The notes: generated by a model from the sequence alone, not told the origin. Positions 1 through 7,341 are shown, counted from the stretch's first letter. The stretch is 17,842 nt of DNA from Archaeoglobaceae archaeon (GCA_027016055.1 JALWBF010000035.1:1-17842), one strand, 5' to 3'. Numbers and translations are program-made.

Positions 1-98
1 TACTTAAAGTCGTTGAGAATAAGTATGAAAATCCAAGCCAGAACTTGAAGTCGATATACGTTAAAACAACTATGGGTCCGGCCGTGAGGGTGATTTGA
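1..98 (+). CDS. rpl1: Ribosomal protein L1, C-terminal end (partial)
   Basis: Only the last 31 codons are inside the window, reading in frame from base 3 and ending in TGA at 96-98. The residues near the end, SIYVKTTMGPAVRV, are the typical C-terminus of archaeal L1, the large-subunit stalk-base protein that contacts 23S rRNA at the exit-site side. The next gene, rpl10, begins one base after the stop codon, which fits the conserved archaeal L1-L10-L12 operon. In archaea L1 can also autoregulate its own transcript, but any such site would lie upstream of the window. Confidence 0.9.
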   Translation, partial: LKVVENKYENPSQNLKSIYVKTTMGPAVRVI

Positions 99-99
99 A

Positions 100-1116
100 A
101 TGGCGGCTATTAGAGGTTCTCCGCCAAAGTGGAAGGTTCAGGCTGTTGAGGAGATCAGAAGGATATTTTCAACCTATCCGGTGGTGGCGATAGTCGGTTT
201 TAGAGGTGTTCCATCAGGGCAGATGCAGAAAATTAGAAGGGATTTCAGAGGGAAGGCTCTGATCAAGGTTGTCAAGAATACCCTCTTAGAGAAGGCAATA
301 GATGCGCTCGGAGGAAATTTCGAGAAGCTAAAAGAGTTCATCTACGATCAGACGGCAATAGTTGCAACGAACATGAATCCATTCAAGCTTTTCAAGATGT
401 TGGAAGAGACGAAGGTTCCTTCACCGCTAAAGCCGGGGCAGGTTTCGCCAGTGGATGTAGTAGTCGAGAAGGGGCCAACCCCCTTCCCGCCCGGTCCGAT
501 AATAGGCGAGCTTCAGGCGGCTGGACTGCCGGCTGCGATAGAGAGGGGTAAGATCGTAATAAAGGAGACTGTCACAGTCGTTAAGGCTGGGGAAGTGGTT
601 AAGCCGGAAGTTGCGAGGGCTTTGGAGAAGCTGGACATCAAACCCGTAAAGCTGGGATTGGATGTTAGGGCTATATACGACAGCGGTGTCATTCTTACAC
701 CGGAAGTGCTTGCAATCGACGAGGAAGCGGTAAAGGGACAGATCGCCGAAGCTTTCCAGAAGGCTTTGAACTTAGCGGTGAACGCTGCATACGTAACGGA
801 GGAGACTGCGGAGATACTCATAATGAAAGCCGTGATCGATGCGAGAAACTTGGCGATAAACGCTTGTATATTCGAGAAGGATGTCATGCCGGAACTGCTT
901 GCGAAGGCTTATGCTGAGATGCTTGCTTTGGCATCCAAACTGCCGGAAGATGCTCTTGATGATGATCTGAAGAATAGGATTTCAGGCTTGCAGGTTAGGG
1001 TTGAAAAGGTGGAAGAGGAAAAGGTTGAGGAGGAGAAGGAGGAGGAAGAAGAGAAGAAGGAAGAGGAGGAAGCTGAGGAGTCTGCCTTGGAAGGTTTGGG
1101 AGCGTTGTTCGGTTAA
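100..1116 (+). CDS. rpl10: Large-subunit ribosomal protein L10 (P0), 338 aa
   Basis: This is the stalk protein that anchors L12 dimers to the 23S rRNA GTPase centre and helps recruit translation factors. The N-terminal part (about residues 1-105) is the rRNA-binding domain, with the conserved KVVKNTLLEKA near residue 60. The stretch around residues 120-135 (GPTPFPPGPI) is a hallmark of archaeal and eukaryotic P0. Residues from about 205 to 295 are helix-rich and fit the L12-dimer-binding spine seen in archaeal P0. The tail from about residue 303 is almost wholly Glu and Lys and ends in LEGLGALFG, the same nonapeptide that ends L12. The ATG follows the rpl1 stop by one base, with GAGGGTGAT upstream as ribosome-binding sequence. 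Length is usual for the family. Confidence 0.97.
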   Translation: MAAIRGSPPKWKVQAVEEIRRIFSTYPVVAIVGFRGVPSGQMQKIRRDFRGKALIKVVKNTLLEKAIDALGGNFEKLKEFIYDQTAIVATNMNPFKLFKMLEETKVPSPLKPGQVSPVDVVVEKGPTPFPPGPIIGELQAAGLPAAIERGKIVIKETVTVVKAGEVVKPEVARALEKLDIKPVKLGLDVRAIYDSGVILTPEVLAIDEEAVKGQIAEAFQKALNLAVNAAYVTEETAEILIMKAVIDARNLAINACIFEKDVMPELLAKAYAEMLALASKLPEDALDDDLKNRISGLQVRVEKVEEEKVEEEKEEEEEKKEEEEAEESALEGLGALFG

Positions 1117-1131
1117 TGGGGGGTGGTTGGA

Positions 1132-1455
1132 ATGGAGTATGTGTATGCGGCTTTGTTGTTGCATGCTGCTGGAAAGGAGATAAACGAGGAAAACATCAAA
1201 GCTGTGCTTAGCGCGGCCGGAATAGAGGTAGATGAAGCAAGAGTTAAGGCTCTCGTAGCTGCTTTGGAAGGTATCGACATCGACGAAGCGATATCGAAGG
1301 CTGCAATCCCGGCAGTGGCACCGGCAGCACCTGCTGCAGCAGAAGCGGCTGCTGAAGCCGGAGAGGAGAAAAAGGAGGAAGAGGAGAAGAAGGAAGAGGA
1401 AGAAGAAAAGGCAGAGGAGGAGGCTCTGGAGGGACTTGGAGCACTGTTCGGTTGA
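1132..1455 (+). CDS. rpl12: Large-subunit ribosomal protein L12 (P1), 107 aa
   Basis: This is the flexible stalk protein that binds and activates elongation factors. The N-terminal dimerisation domain (residues 1-60) starts MEYVYAALLLHAAGKE, the standard archaeal L12 start, so I take ATG at 1132 over the in-frame GTG at 1123; a G-rich stretch at 1118-1129 serves as ribosome-binding site. An Ala/Pro hinge (about 63-80) is followed by a Glu/Lys tail ending LEGLGALFG. It is the last gene of the L1-L10-L12 cluster, 15 bp after rpl10. Confidence 0.96.
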   Translation: MEYVYAALLLHAAGKEINEENIKAVLSAAGIEVDEARVKALVAALEGIDIDEAISKAAIPAVAPAAPAAAEAAAEAGEEKKEEEEKKEEEEEKAEEEALEGLGALFG

Positions 1456-1458
1456 AGA

Positions 1459-1480
1459 TTTCTTTTATTTTGTTTTTTTA
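1459..1480 (+). terminator. T-rich transcription terminator after rpl12
   Basis: Starting three bases after the rpl12 stop codon, the + strand carries several T runs, the longest being seven Ts at 1473-1479. Euryarchaeal RNA polymerase terminates at such U-rich tracts, with little need for a hairpin, and no clear hairpin is seen. The remaining bases up to 1538 hold nothing I recognise. Confidence 0.65.
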
Positions 1481-1538
1481 TGCCTCAGAACTCTCCCTCT
1501 CATCACAATTCAGTTCGCCCATCATTCATCATCGGCTT

Positions 1539-3524
1539 TTAATTGTGCGTTTTTGCAGTTAAAAACGTTACCTCATATATCTCAACTCTGCCATCTTCGT
1601 ATATACTTCTGAACACTTCGAATTTTCTTAGAGCTTCCTCACTGTAATGTTTCTTCTCTAAATATCCAACATAAATATATTTTACATTATATTTTTTAAG
1701 TAGAGGTATTATCTCGCTAATATTATTTGCCGAATATATCTCGTTAGCATCCCTCCATCTTTCATACAGCATGGGAATCGTCGAGTTGTTGAAGTATCTC
1801 CAGAAAAGTTCGTGCCCACCTCTCGCAATGACGCTCTGCAATCCCGTGAATGCCGAAACTCTGCCGGCGTATGTGTAGGATCCGAACGGGCTATTTCCCG
1901 GAAACTCCAACACAACGCCGTTAGGACATTTCTGAAGAAATCTCAGAGCATCATACTCCCCAAACTTTTTTGTGTAAAGCATTCCGTCGATGCTTCCTTT
2001 AAATCCATGCAACGTTGCCAAATAGCCCAAAGGATATATCCAGAGAATTGCTACGAATAAGGCAACGACTATAAGGGATCTTTTATTTTTAACATCCGAA
2101 ATTATGAACGCCGATGCGAAAGATAGCATGATCCAAGCCTGAACATAGGTTTTAAACACCGTATTTAGCCTCTCCCACTTCTGCGGATACGGATCGTTGA
2201 CGTAGAAGATCTCAACGAGCAGAAGGGTTAACGAGGAGACAAATATTAAAATATTCTTGAAGTCCCTCTTCAACAGGCTTATTCCGGATAAAATAACGAT
2301 CGGAACGAGGATGGGGAGTAACTGGAAGTTAATAATGAAGGCTATCGGAACTAAAGCCAAGAACATAGCCAAGAAAGATCTTTTGTTCCTCCAAGCGATC
2401 CAGCACAGCGGAATAAGAATCAGAGGCTGGGCTACGATAAAGTTGGGAAGCATGGTTCTCTCGGTAACTACGCCTATGCCTTTAACTGCAGAGGGATGAA
2501 GCTTGATGAAATAAGGTATGAAGGGAAATAATGCCAGCGGTAACGCAATCAAGTCCTCAAATCTTCTCAAAATCGAAACGGTAAGGATGAGTAAGGTCAA
2601 ATAGGTGGGAAACTCCCAAGAATTTACCGTGAACATGAATCCGAGCAGAAAGGATAGAAAAGCCAAAATTTTTCGATCCTTCAGCTTTATGTATTCGAAA
2701 AGCAGTATTAGAAATAGGATTTGGAATGGGATGTTCATCAGATGCGGGTGAAGATCTCTGAACGTCAGCGTCGCAAATGGAAACTCGTTTATCGTGCCCG
2801 GAATAACCCTCGTTACGGTCCAAAAATCGAATGCCCTTTCAAGCTTAAGCCCCTCTATGTGAATTAATCCGAGCCTCTGTAACCCGCAACCTATCAATAT
2901 CGCGAAGGATGCCAAATTTCCGGCTAAAAGAAGTATGGGCAAAATCTTAACACCGTTTCTGACGGCGAATTCAACCGATAACGCCAGAACGAAAGCGAAA
3001 AAGGTTGCGAGTCCCAAGTTGAATGCTACACCTATCGATGCGTGAGTTAGGCTAGTGAGCGTTGCAACTATGAGGTAGCCCATGTAATAATAGCAGTCGA
3101 ACCTGAATCCAGCCAAATTGACGTCTATCGGCGGCATTCCTCGACTCCTTAAAATTCCGCTCAGAACAGAAACGTCCATCATCTTTTCCCCGCCGAATAT
3201 GTCCGGGTTGAATGCGGTATAAAGTAGGTAGATCAGAAACGAAATTGCGAATACTACCTCAAACCTCGCAGAATCCTTTGCAAGATCTTTTATCTCATCT
3301 TTGAATCTTGCAAGTAAAGGTATGCAGATTGCAATGTAGGTTAGAAATCCGATCAGACTTGCGGTTTTAAAATCCAAGAAGTTTGCAAACAGCCAAACGA
3401 TGTAGCTGAGAGCTATCAAGCCGAATATCTTGGAAGCGTAAACCAATTTCAGCTTAGAAGCTATCGGTAGGGTCAGAAAACTTAAGAGTGCCAGCAAACC
3501 GAGCCAGCAGATTATCGATAACAT
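1539..3524 (-). CDS. DUF2298 / YYY-domain polytopic membrane protein, 661 aa
   Basis: A very hydrophobic protein with well over ten predicted membrane segments from residue 1 to about 510, followed by a soluble C-terminal region. Residues 109-160 carry the signature of the archaeal/Chloroflexi YYY family (DUF2298): FGGEKMMD at 110-117, then a short region, then FRFDCYYYMGY at 140-150. That family is uncharacterised. Its many helices with early conserved acidic and aromatic residues recall GT-C glycosyltransferases, so a role with lipid-linked sugars at the membrane is a reasonable guess only. The C-terminal about 100 residues (GGHELFWRYFNNS, then YNVKYIYVGYLEK) resemble the extracytoplasmic ends of such enzymes. 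It is second in an operon: its ATG lies 3 bp after the stop of the preceding gene, and AGGTTGA upstream serves as ribosome-binding site. Confidence 0.8.
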   Translation of the reverse strand: MLSIICWLGLLALLSFLTLPIASKLKLVYASKIFGLIALSYIVWLFANFLDFKTASLIGFLTYIAICIPLLARFKDEIKDLAKDSARFEVVFAISFLIYLLYTAFNPDIFGGEKMMDVSVLSGILRSRGMPPIDVNLAGFRFDCYYYMGYLIVATLTSLTHASIGVAFNLGLATFFAFVLALSVEFAVRNGVKILPILLLAGNLASFAILIGCGLQRLGLIHIEGLKLERAFDFWTVTRVIPGTINEFPFATLTFRDLHPHLMNIPFQILFLILLFEYIKLKDRKILAFLSFLLGFMFTVNSWEFPTYLTLLILTVSILRRFEDLIALPLALFPFIPYFIKLHPSAVKGIGVVTERTMLPNFIVAQPLILIPLCWIAWRNKRSFLAMFLALVPIAFIINFQLLPILVPIVILSGISLLKRDFKNILIFVSSLTLLLVEIFYVNDPYPQKWERLNTVFKTYVQAWIMLSFASAFIISDVKNKRSLIVVALFVAILWIYPLGYLATLHGFKGSIDGMLYTKKFGEYDALRFLQKCPNGVVLEFPGNSPFGSYTYAGRVSAFTGLQSVIARGGHELFWRYFNNSTIPMLYERWRDANEIYSANNISEIIPLLKKYNVKYIYVGYLEKKHYSEEALRKFEVFRSIYEDGRVEIYEVTFLTAKTHN

Positions 3525-3527
3525 GCT

Positions 3528-4283
3528 TCAACCTTTGATCGAAACCTTTCCTCTCCTTATCCTCACGAACCCAGCCCTCTCGAGAGCATCCAAAATAGCT
3601 TTTAAAGCCTCGCTCGAAACATTTATCTCAATACTTTTCCCAAACTCCAGTCTACGCATGCTTAGGATTTCATCCACATCGATCTTGCCTTCCGTAATCC
3701 TCTCCAGAACCGCTTCGGCAACGTTGGCAACCATTAGAAGTCCTATAGCGTCAGCGTAATCCTCGCACAGCTTCACAAGCCTTTCGTTAAGAATTGCATC
3801 TCCCAGATCGGCAAAAACCTCGCACGAAACATCAGTTGCAACTATCAATCTCCGCTTTAGATCGAGCTTCTTAGCCCTATCCTCATCTGCCTCGCACGGA
3901 AACCTTATTATCGGATCTTCGGGCGGATTGCGGATCTTATCCTTCTCAATCATCCCGTTAACTTCGAGCATATCGTATAGTATGCCCAAAGTTACATCCT
4001 TATCGTTCCCGCCGATCCTCTCGATAACCCTCCTCTCAAACTCTTCGACGCTGTCGGCATCCTTAGCCAAATCCAAGTAGCTCTTCCACCGCTTTATCTC
4101 TTCAATAAGCTCCGTCTCCTCATACTTGTTCCTCAACTCGCTGAATCTTCCTTCAACGAAATAAACGGGATAAAAATCCAAATGTATGCACCTCCTAACC
4201 TCGACTCCGATTCCGATCGATTTCAGAGCTTTTGCCAACTCGTTAGAGAACATCACATCAAAGCTACCGATCTTAACCTTCAT
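3528..4283 (-). CDS. Hypothetical archaeal protein, 251 aa, winged-helix-like C-terminus
   Basis: I do not recognise this protein. It looks soluble, with no signal peptide or membrane segment. The N-terminal part (residues 1-60) begins MKVKIGSFDVMFSNEL and looks like an alpha/beta fold. The middle is charged and helical. The last 35 residues (AILDALERAGFVRIRRGKV) look like the end of a winged-helix domain, which would suggest nucleic-acid binding, but this is inference. The frame is open further upstream to 4376 and there is an ATG at 4289. I choose ATG at 4283 because a TATA element about 25 nt upstream would make this a leaderless message, and the extra N-terminal residues would run over the asd promoter. 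It is 3 bp upstream of the DUF2298 gene and divergent from asd. Confidence 0.75.
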   Translation of the reverse strand: MKVKIGSFDVMFSNELAKALKSIGIGVEVRRCIHLDFYPVYFVEGRFSELRNKYEETELIEEIKRWKSYLDLAKDADSVEEFERRVIERIGGNDKDVTLGILYDMLEVNGMIEKDKIRNPPEDPIIRFPCEADEDRAKKLDLKRRLIVATDVSCEVFADLGDAILNERLVKLCEDYADAIGLLMVANVAEAVLERITEGKIDVDEILSMRRLEFGKSIEINVSSEALKAILDALERAGFVRIRRGKVSIKG

Positions 4284-4302
4284 GATCATCAATAAGAATG
4301 GA

Positions 4303-4320
4303 GATATAAAAAATATTATT
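4303..4320. promoter_or_regulatory. Divergent AT-rich TATA promoter (3528-4283 gene / asd)
   Basis: The 61-bp gap between two divergent start codons contains one strongly AT-rich stretch, gatataaaaaatattatt. On the - strand it reads TTTTATATC, centred about 24 nt from ATG 4283, right for a leaderless start. On the + strand the box lies about 37 nt from the asd ATG at 4345, leaving a short leader with GGAAGTG as a weak ribosome-binding site. No operator repeat is visible. Confidence 0.6.
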
Positions 4321-4344
4321 AACTCACTGGAAGTGCTTGGCAAT

Positions 4345-5385
4345 ATGAAGCTCAAGGTTGCCGTTTTGGGAGCCACCGGAATGGTCGGTCAGAAGTTCGT
4401 TCAGCTTTTAGCCGATCATCCCTGGTTCAAGATAACGACGCTGATAGCTTCTGAAAGGAGAGTCGGAAAGAAGTATGGTGAAGAAGTAAACTGGATAGTT
4501 TCATCCGATGTTCCGGAATGTGCCAAGGATATAGAGATGGCTCCGATGGATCCGAAGCACTGCGATGCGGATATAGTCTTCTCAGCCCTTCCATCGGATG
4601 TTGCGAGAGAAGTTGAGCCGAAGTTTGCCGAAGAAGGTTTCGTAGTTGCGAGCAACGCTTCGGCATTCAGAATGGAGGAAGACGTTCCGCTGGTTATTCC
4701 CGAGGTAAATCCGGATCATCTAAAGCTCATAGAAGTTCAGAAGAGGAGGAGGGGATGGGACGGATTCATCGTCACGAACCCGAACTGCACGACGATAGTG
4801 CTAGTTTTAACACTCAAGCCTCTGATGGAGCTCGGGCTTAGAAGGGTTACTGTTGCGACCATGCAGGCTTTAAGCGGTGCGGGATATCCGGGAGTTCCGT
4901 CGCTTGCAATAACGGATAACGTTATCCCGTTCATAAAGGGTGAGGAGGAGAAGGTCGAAAGAGAGCCTTTGAAGATATTAGGCAGATTAGATGGTGAAAG
5001 GGTTGTTCCGGCAAATATAAAGGTTTCAGCTTCTTGCCATAGAGTTCCGGTTATAGACGGACATCTTGAAGCGATCTGGGCCGAATTCGATAGACCGGTT
5101 GAGGTTGAAGATGTTGTAAAAGCGTTCGAATCCCTCAAGCCCTTAAAGGATCTTCCGACATCCCCGGAGAAGGTTATAATTGTCAGAAGTGAAGCGGATA
5201 GACCGCAACCCCGACTCGACAGAGATGCCGGAAAGGGAATGAGCGTCGTGGTCGGAAGGCTGAAGAAGGTCGAAGATAACGTAATAAGATACCTCGCACT
5301 CGGACACAACACCGTAAGGGGAGCGGCTGGGGCGAGTATTTTGAACGCTGAGCTTATGGTTAAAGAGGGTTATCTTAAGAGCTGA
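4345..5385 (+). CDS. asd: Aspartate-semialdehyde dehydrogenase, 346 aa
   Basis: This enzyme reduces aspartyl-4-phosphate to aspartate 4-semialdehyde with NADPH, the branch-point step to threonine, methionine and lysine. The N-terminal nucleotide-binding motif is GATGMVGQ (residues 9-16). The catalytic Cys148 lies in TNPNCTT, and His240 in CHRVPVIDGH (231-240) is the active-site histidine. The sequence type, with the GYPGVPSLAITDN region at 180-192, is that of the archaeal/fungal branch rather than the typical bacterial one. I choose ATG 4345 (MKLKVAVLGATG) because it starts right at the Rossmann strand; the frame is open further upstream, but that stretch is the divergent promoter and the neighbouring gene. 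The TGA stop overlaps the start codon of the following hepT remnant. Confidence 0.95.
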   Translation: MKLKVAVLGATGMVGQKFVQLLADHPWFKITTLIASERRVGKKYGEEVNWIVSSDVPECAKDIEMAPMDPKHCDADIVFSALPSDVAREVEPKFAEEGFVVASNASAFRMEEDVPLVIPEVNPDHLKLIEVQKRRRGWDGFIVTNPNCTTIVLVLTLKPLMELGLRRVTVATMQALSGAGYPGVPSLAITDNVIPFIKGEEEKVEREPLKILGRLDGERVVPANIKVSASCHRVPVIDGHLEAIWAEFDRPVEVEDVVKAFESLKPLKDLPTSPEKVIIVRSEADRPQPRLDRDAGKGMSVVVGRLKKVEDNVIRYLALGHNTVRGAAGASILNAELMVKEGYLKS

Positions 5386-5701
5386 TGGAAAATGTAAAGA
5401 TAGAATACATAATCGAAGCGCTTGAACAGATTCCAGAAAAACCTGAAAGACCAATCGAAATTAGTGGAATCTTTTACAACCATCATACATCTATGGAATC
5501 CGCTATGAACATAATCGCAATGCTTCTTAAAGATTTGGGTTTGAGGGTTGAAAAAGATTAAAGATGTGCAATGGCTTAAGGAATTGGTTAGTTGATACAA
5601 AAATAGTGTTTGAATCCGTTGATGATATGAAGGAGACCCTTATGAAGCTTATAGAAAAGGTCGAAGGTGTTTTAAATGAGATATTCGCTGAAAAAGATTA
5701 A
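5385..5701 (+). pseudogene. hepT-like HEPN (DUF86) toxin remnant, deleted and frameshifted
   Basis: Two pieces of a HEPN-domain toxin are present. Piece 1 (5385-5561, 58 codons) begins at an ATG that shares its A with the asd stop; it contains FYNHHTSMESAMNIIAMLL and KDLGLRVEKD, the middle helix of DUF86/HepT proteins, then stops at TAA. Piece 2 (5564-5701, 45 codons, another frame) starts MCNGLRNWLV and ends GVLNEIFAEKD, the family's C-terminal helix. Compared with the family pattern, about 25 codons are missing between the pieces, with loss of frame. The catalytic R-X4-6-H-X-Y motif expected as RNWLVHRY is also broken: here RNWLV runs directly into DTKIVFESV. Intact HepT is about 135-140 residues; the sum of the remnants fits that size minus the gaps. 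The identification rests on my memory of the family. A functional RNase is very unlikely. Confidence 0.75.
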
Positions 5702-6029
5702 GGAGGATTTTGAAGCCTTTATCGAGTTACGAGGTAGTCTTGTTTGGTTCTTACGTTAGTGGAGAGTTTAGAGAAGGTTCGGATATTGATGTGGCTGTTA
5801 TAACTCGTAGAAAAGAGCTGTTGGGTAAAGTTAAGCCTATATAAAGGTCAAGGCTAACATCATAAATAACTACATCGTAGTTTTCGGAAATGATCTTGAG
5901 ATATCGGAACACTTCTACTATTGGCGGAAATTCTGCGAGGACTTTAAGCATAGGCTTTACTATTGCGAGGATTACAGGGAAAAACTTGAAGTAATTAAAA
6001 GGGGAAAGAAACTGCTTAAATTAGCATAA
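5676..6029 (+). pseudogene. mntA-like minimal nucleotidyltransferase antitoxin remnant
   Basis: This is the partner of hepT; MntA-type proteins AMPylate and so silence HepT. The ATG at 5676 overlaps the hepT end by 26 bp and reads MRYSLKKIKE, then leaves frame. Removing one G at 5705-5706 joins it to ILKPLSSYEVVLFGSY (frame through 5710-5844), which carries a perfect GSX10DXD nucleotidyltransferase motif (GSYVSGEFREGSDID). That frame stops at TAA 5842 after LLGKVKPI. The C-terminal half resumes in a third frame from about 5838 (YIKVKANIINNYIVVFGN, then SEHFYYWRKFCEDF) and ends at TAA 6027-6029. About ten codons, probably holding the third catalytic Asp, seem lost at the junction. The remnants total about 118 residues against about 130 normally. 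A 44-codon peptide from TTG 5710, behind AGGAGG, could still be translated. Its end overlaps the glyA stop codon by 9 bp. Confidence 0.78.
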
Positions 6030-7289
6030 CTCTGGAAAATCGTAGGCCGGACACTCCTCAAACGTATACTTTACAGTCGTGTAATTCGATTTGAATTCTC
6101 TGACCATCTTGCGAATCTCCTCTTTACTCCTCTTCCCCTTAATCGTCATATCGATCAACTCTGCTATTGTATCCATCTCATCCTCCTTCATTCCCAGCCT
6201 CGTAACCTCCTGAACCCCAATTCTTATACCCGAAGGATTATCGGCATTCTTCACGTCATCCCAAGGAAGTAGGTTCTTGTTAAGTATTATTCCGACTTCT
6301 TCGAGCATCTTTGCGATTTTATCCCCTCCTCCGAGCTTTGATACATCCACTGCAACTTGATGTGATTCGGTGAATCCGAGATCCGGGCAAAGGACATCGT
6401 ATCCGAGATTGTAAAGGCTTTCGGCCAATCTCTTCGCGTTTTTAACAATCTGCTTAGCGTAAGCTTCTCCGAATTCCATCATCTCCAGACATGCAGCAAC
6501 GTAGCCGGCTAAGCTGTGAATGTGATGATTGCTAACTACTCCGGGGAAAACCCCCCTATCGATAACCTTGGCAAGCTCCCTTTTGCACATTATTATCGCT
6601 CTTTGAGGGCCGGGAAAAGTCTTATGGGTGGAAGCCGTAACTACATCCGCCCCTTCCCCAATCGGATCCTGAAATCGCTTTCCGGCTATCAAACCCAAAA
6701 CGTGACTCGCATCGTAAACTACCTTTGCTCCAATCTCATCCGCCATTTCTGCTATCTCCCTAACCGGATGCGGAAACAAAAATAAACTCGCTCCCAAAAC
6801 GAACAGTTTAGGTTTCTCCTCGAGCTTCTCAACCTTCCTCCTCGTAGCATCGACATCGATGTTGAAGTTCTCGTTATCAAATTCATAGTATTTCACCTTC
6901 AATCCCCTCAAGCCGGCGGCTGAAAATCTATCGTGCGAAATGTGCCCGCCGTGAGGAACCGACAGAGACATTATCGTTTCTCCGGGATTCGTGAGGGCGA
7001 AGAAGACTGCCATATTCGCTACCGTTCCGGAAATGGGCTGAACGTTGGCATGTTCAACATTAAACAGCTTCTTCGTGAGATCTATCGCAAGGGCTTCGAG
7101 CTCATCTATAAATGCACAACCCTGATAGTATCGCTTACCTACCTTCCCCTCAGCGTATCTATGCCCAAAATCGCTCGTGTAAAATCTCCTAACCAAATAA
7201 CTCGTTACGTTTTCGCTCGCAATTAGTGGAATCGAATACTTGAAGAATTCGTGATGTTTGCTTGAGATTTCAAAGAGCCTATCAAGCAT
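6021..7289 (-). CDS. glyA: Serine hydroxymethyltransferase, 422 aa
   Basis: This PLP enzyme interconverts serine and glycine, passing a one-carbon unit to a pterin; in Archaeoglobi the carrier is probably tetrahydromethanopterin (inference from lineage). The PLP-binding lysine is Lys223 in TASTHKTFPGPQ (219-229 region). Upstream are IASENVTS (23-30), the YAEGKVGKRYYQG segment (45-57) that binds the pterin substrate, HGGHISH (113-119) and the DASHVLGL Asp (193) that pairs with the PLP ring. Length is normal for archaeal SHMT. ATG 7289 gives a leaderless message from the TATA box at 7311-7323. Its TAA stop lies within the last codons of the mntA remnant on the other strand. Confidence 0.96.
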   Translation of the reverse strand: MLDRLFEISSKHHEFFKYSIPLIASENVTSYLVRRFYTSDFGHRYAEGKVGKRYYQGCAFIDELEALAIDLTKKLFNVEHANVQPISGTVANMAVFFALTNPGETIMSLSVPHGGHISHDRFSAAGLRGLKVKYYEFDNENFNIDVDATRRKVEKLEEKPKLFVLGASLFLFPHPVREIAEMADEIGAKVVYDASHVLGLIAGKRFQDPIGEGADVVTASTHKTFPGPQRAIIMCKRELAKVIDRGVFPGVVSNHHIHSLAGYVAACLEMMEFGEAYAKQIVKNAKRLAESLYNLGYDVLCPDLGFTESHQVAVDVSKLGGGDKIAKMLEEVGIILNKNLLPWDDVKNADNPSGIRIGVQEVTRLGMKEDEMDTIAELIDMTIKGKRSKEEIRKMVREFKSNYTTVKYTFEECPAYDFPELC

Positions 7290-7310
7290 GATCGTCTCTG
7301 ATCCGTATCC

Positions 7311-7323
7311 TTTAAAATATTTT
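7311..7323. promoter_or_regulatory. Shared TATA element between glyA and the LEA14-like gene
   Basis: The 52-bp gap between divergent ATGs at 7289 (-) and 7342 (+) has a single AT-rich block, tttaaaatatttt, which includes the perfect palindrome AAAATATTTT at 7314-7323. Its centre is about 24-30 nt from each start codon, the canonical archaeal TATA-to-start distance, so both messages would be leaderless. Neither start codon has a clear Shine-Dalgarno sequence. Confidence 0.65.
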
Positions 7324-7341
7324 GCGTTCGTTTAATACGTT

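Noticed and set aside
1123..1131. GTG start for L12 three codons upstream
   Set aside because: It lies in the G-rich ribosome-binding region; archaeal L12 begins MEYVYAAL at ATG 1132.
1001..1183. Arg/Lys-rich small frame on + and its Leu-rich counterpart on - near the L10 end
   Set aside because: Artefacts of the repetitive GAG/GAA-rich acidic tail of L10 read in other frames.
4186..4344. 53-residue N-terminal extension of asd
   Set aside because: It would overlap the divergent gene and the promoter; the Rossmann motif begins right after ATG 4345.
4737..5312. 191-codon open frame on the - strand inside asd
   Set aside because: Antisense to the well-supported asd gene, rich in Ser/Thr/Pro as expected from a shadow frame, with no recognisable motif.
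5710..5844. TTG-started 44-codon peptide with AGGAGG as an intact functional gene
   Set aside because: It carries GSX10DXD but lacks the rest of the nucleotidyltransferase, whose C-terminal half follows in another frame, so it is better read as part of a pseudogene.
5751..5951. 66-codon - strand frame opposite the mntA remnant
   Set aside because: The + strand fragments match MNT motifs, while the - strand product has no recognisable feature.
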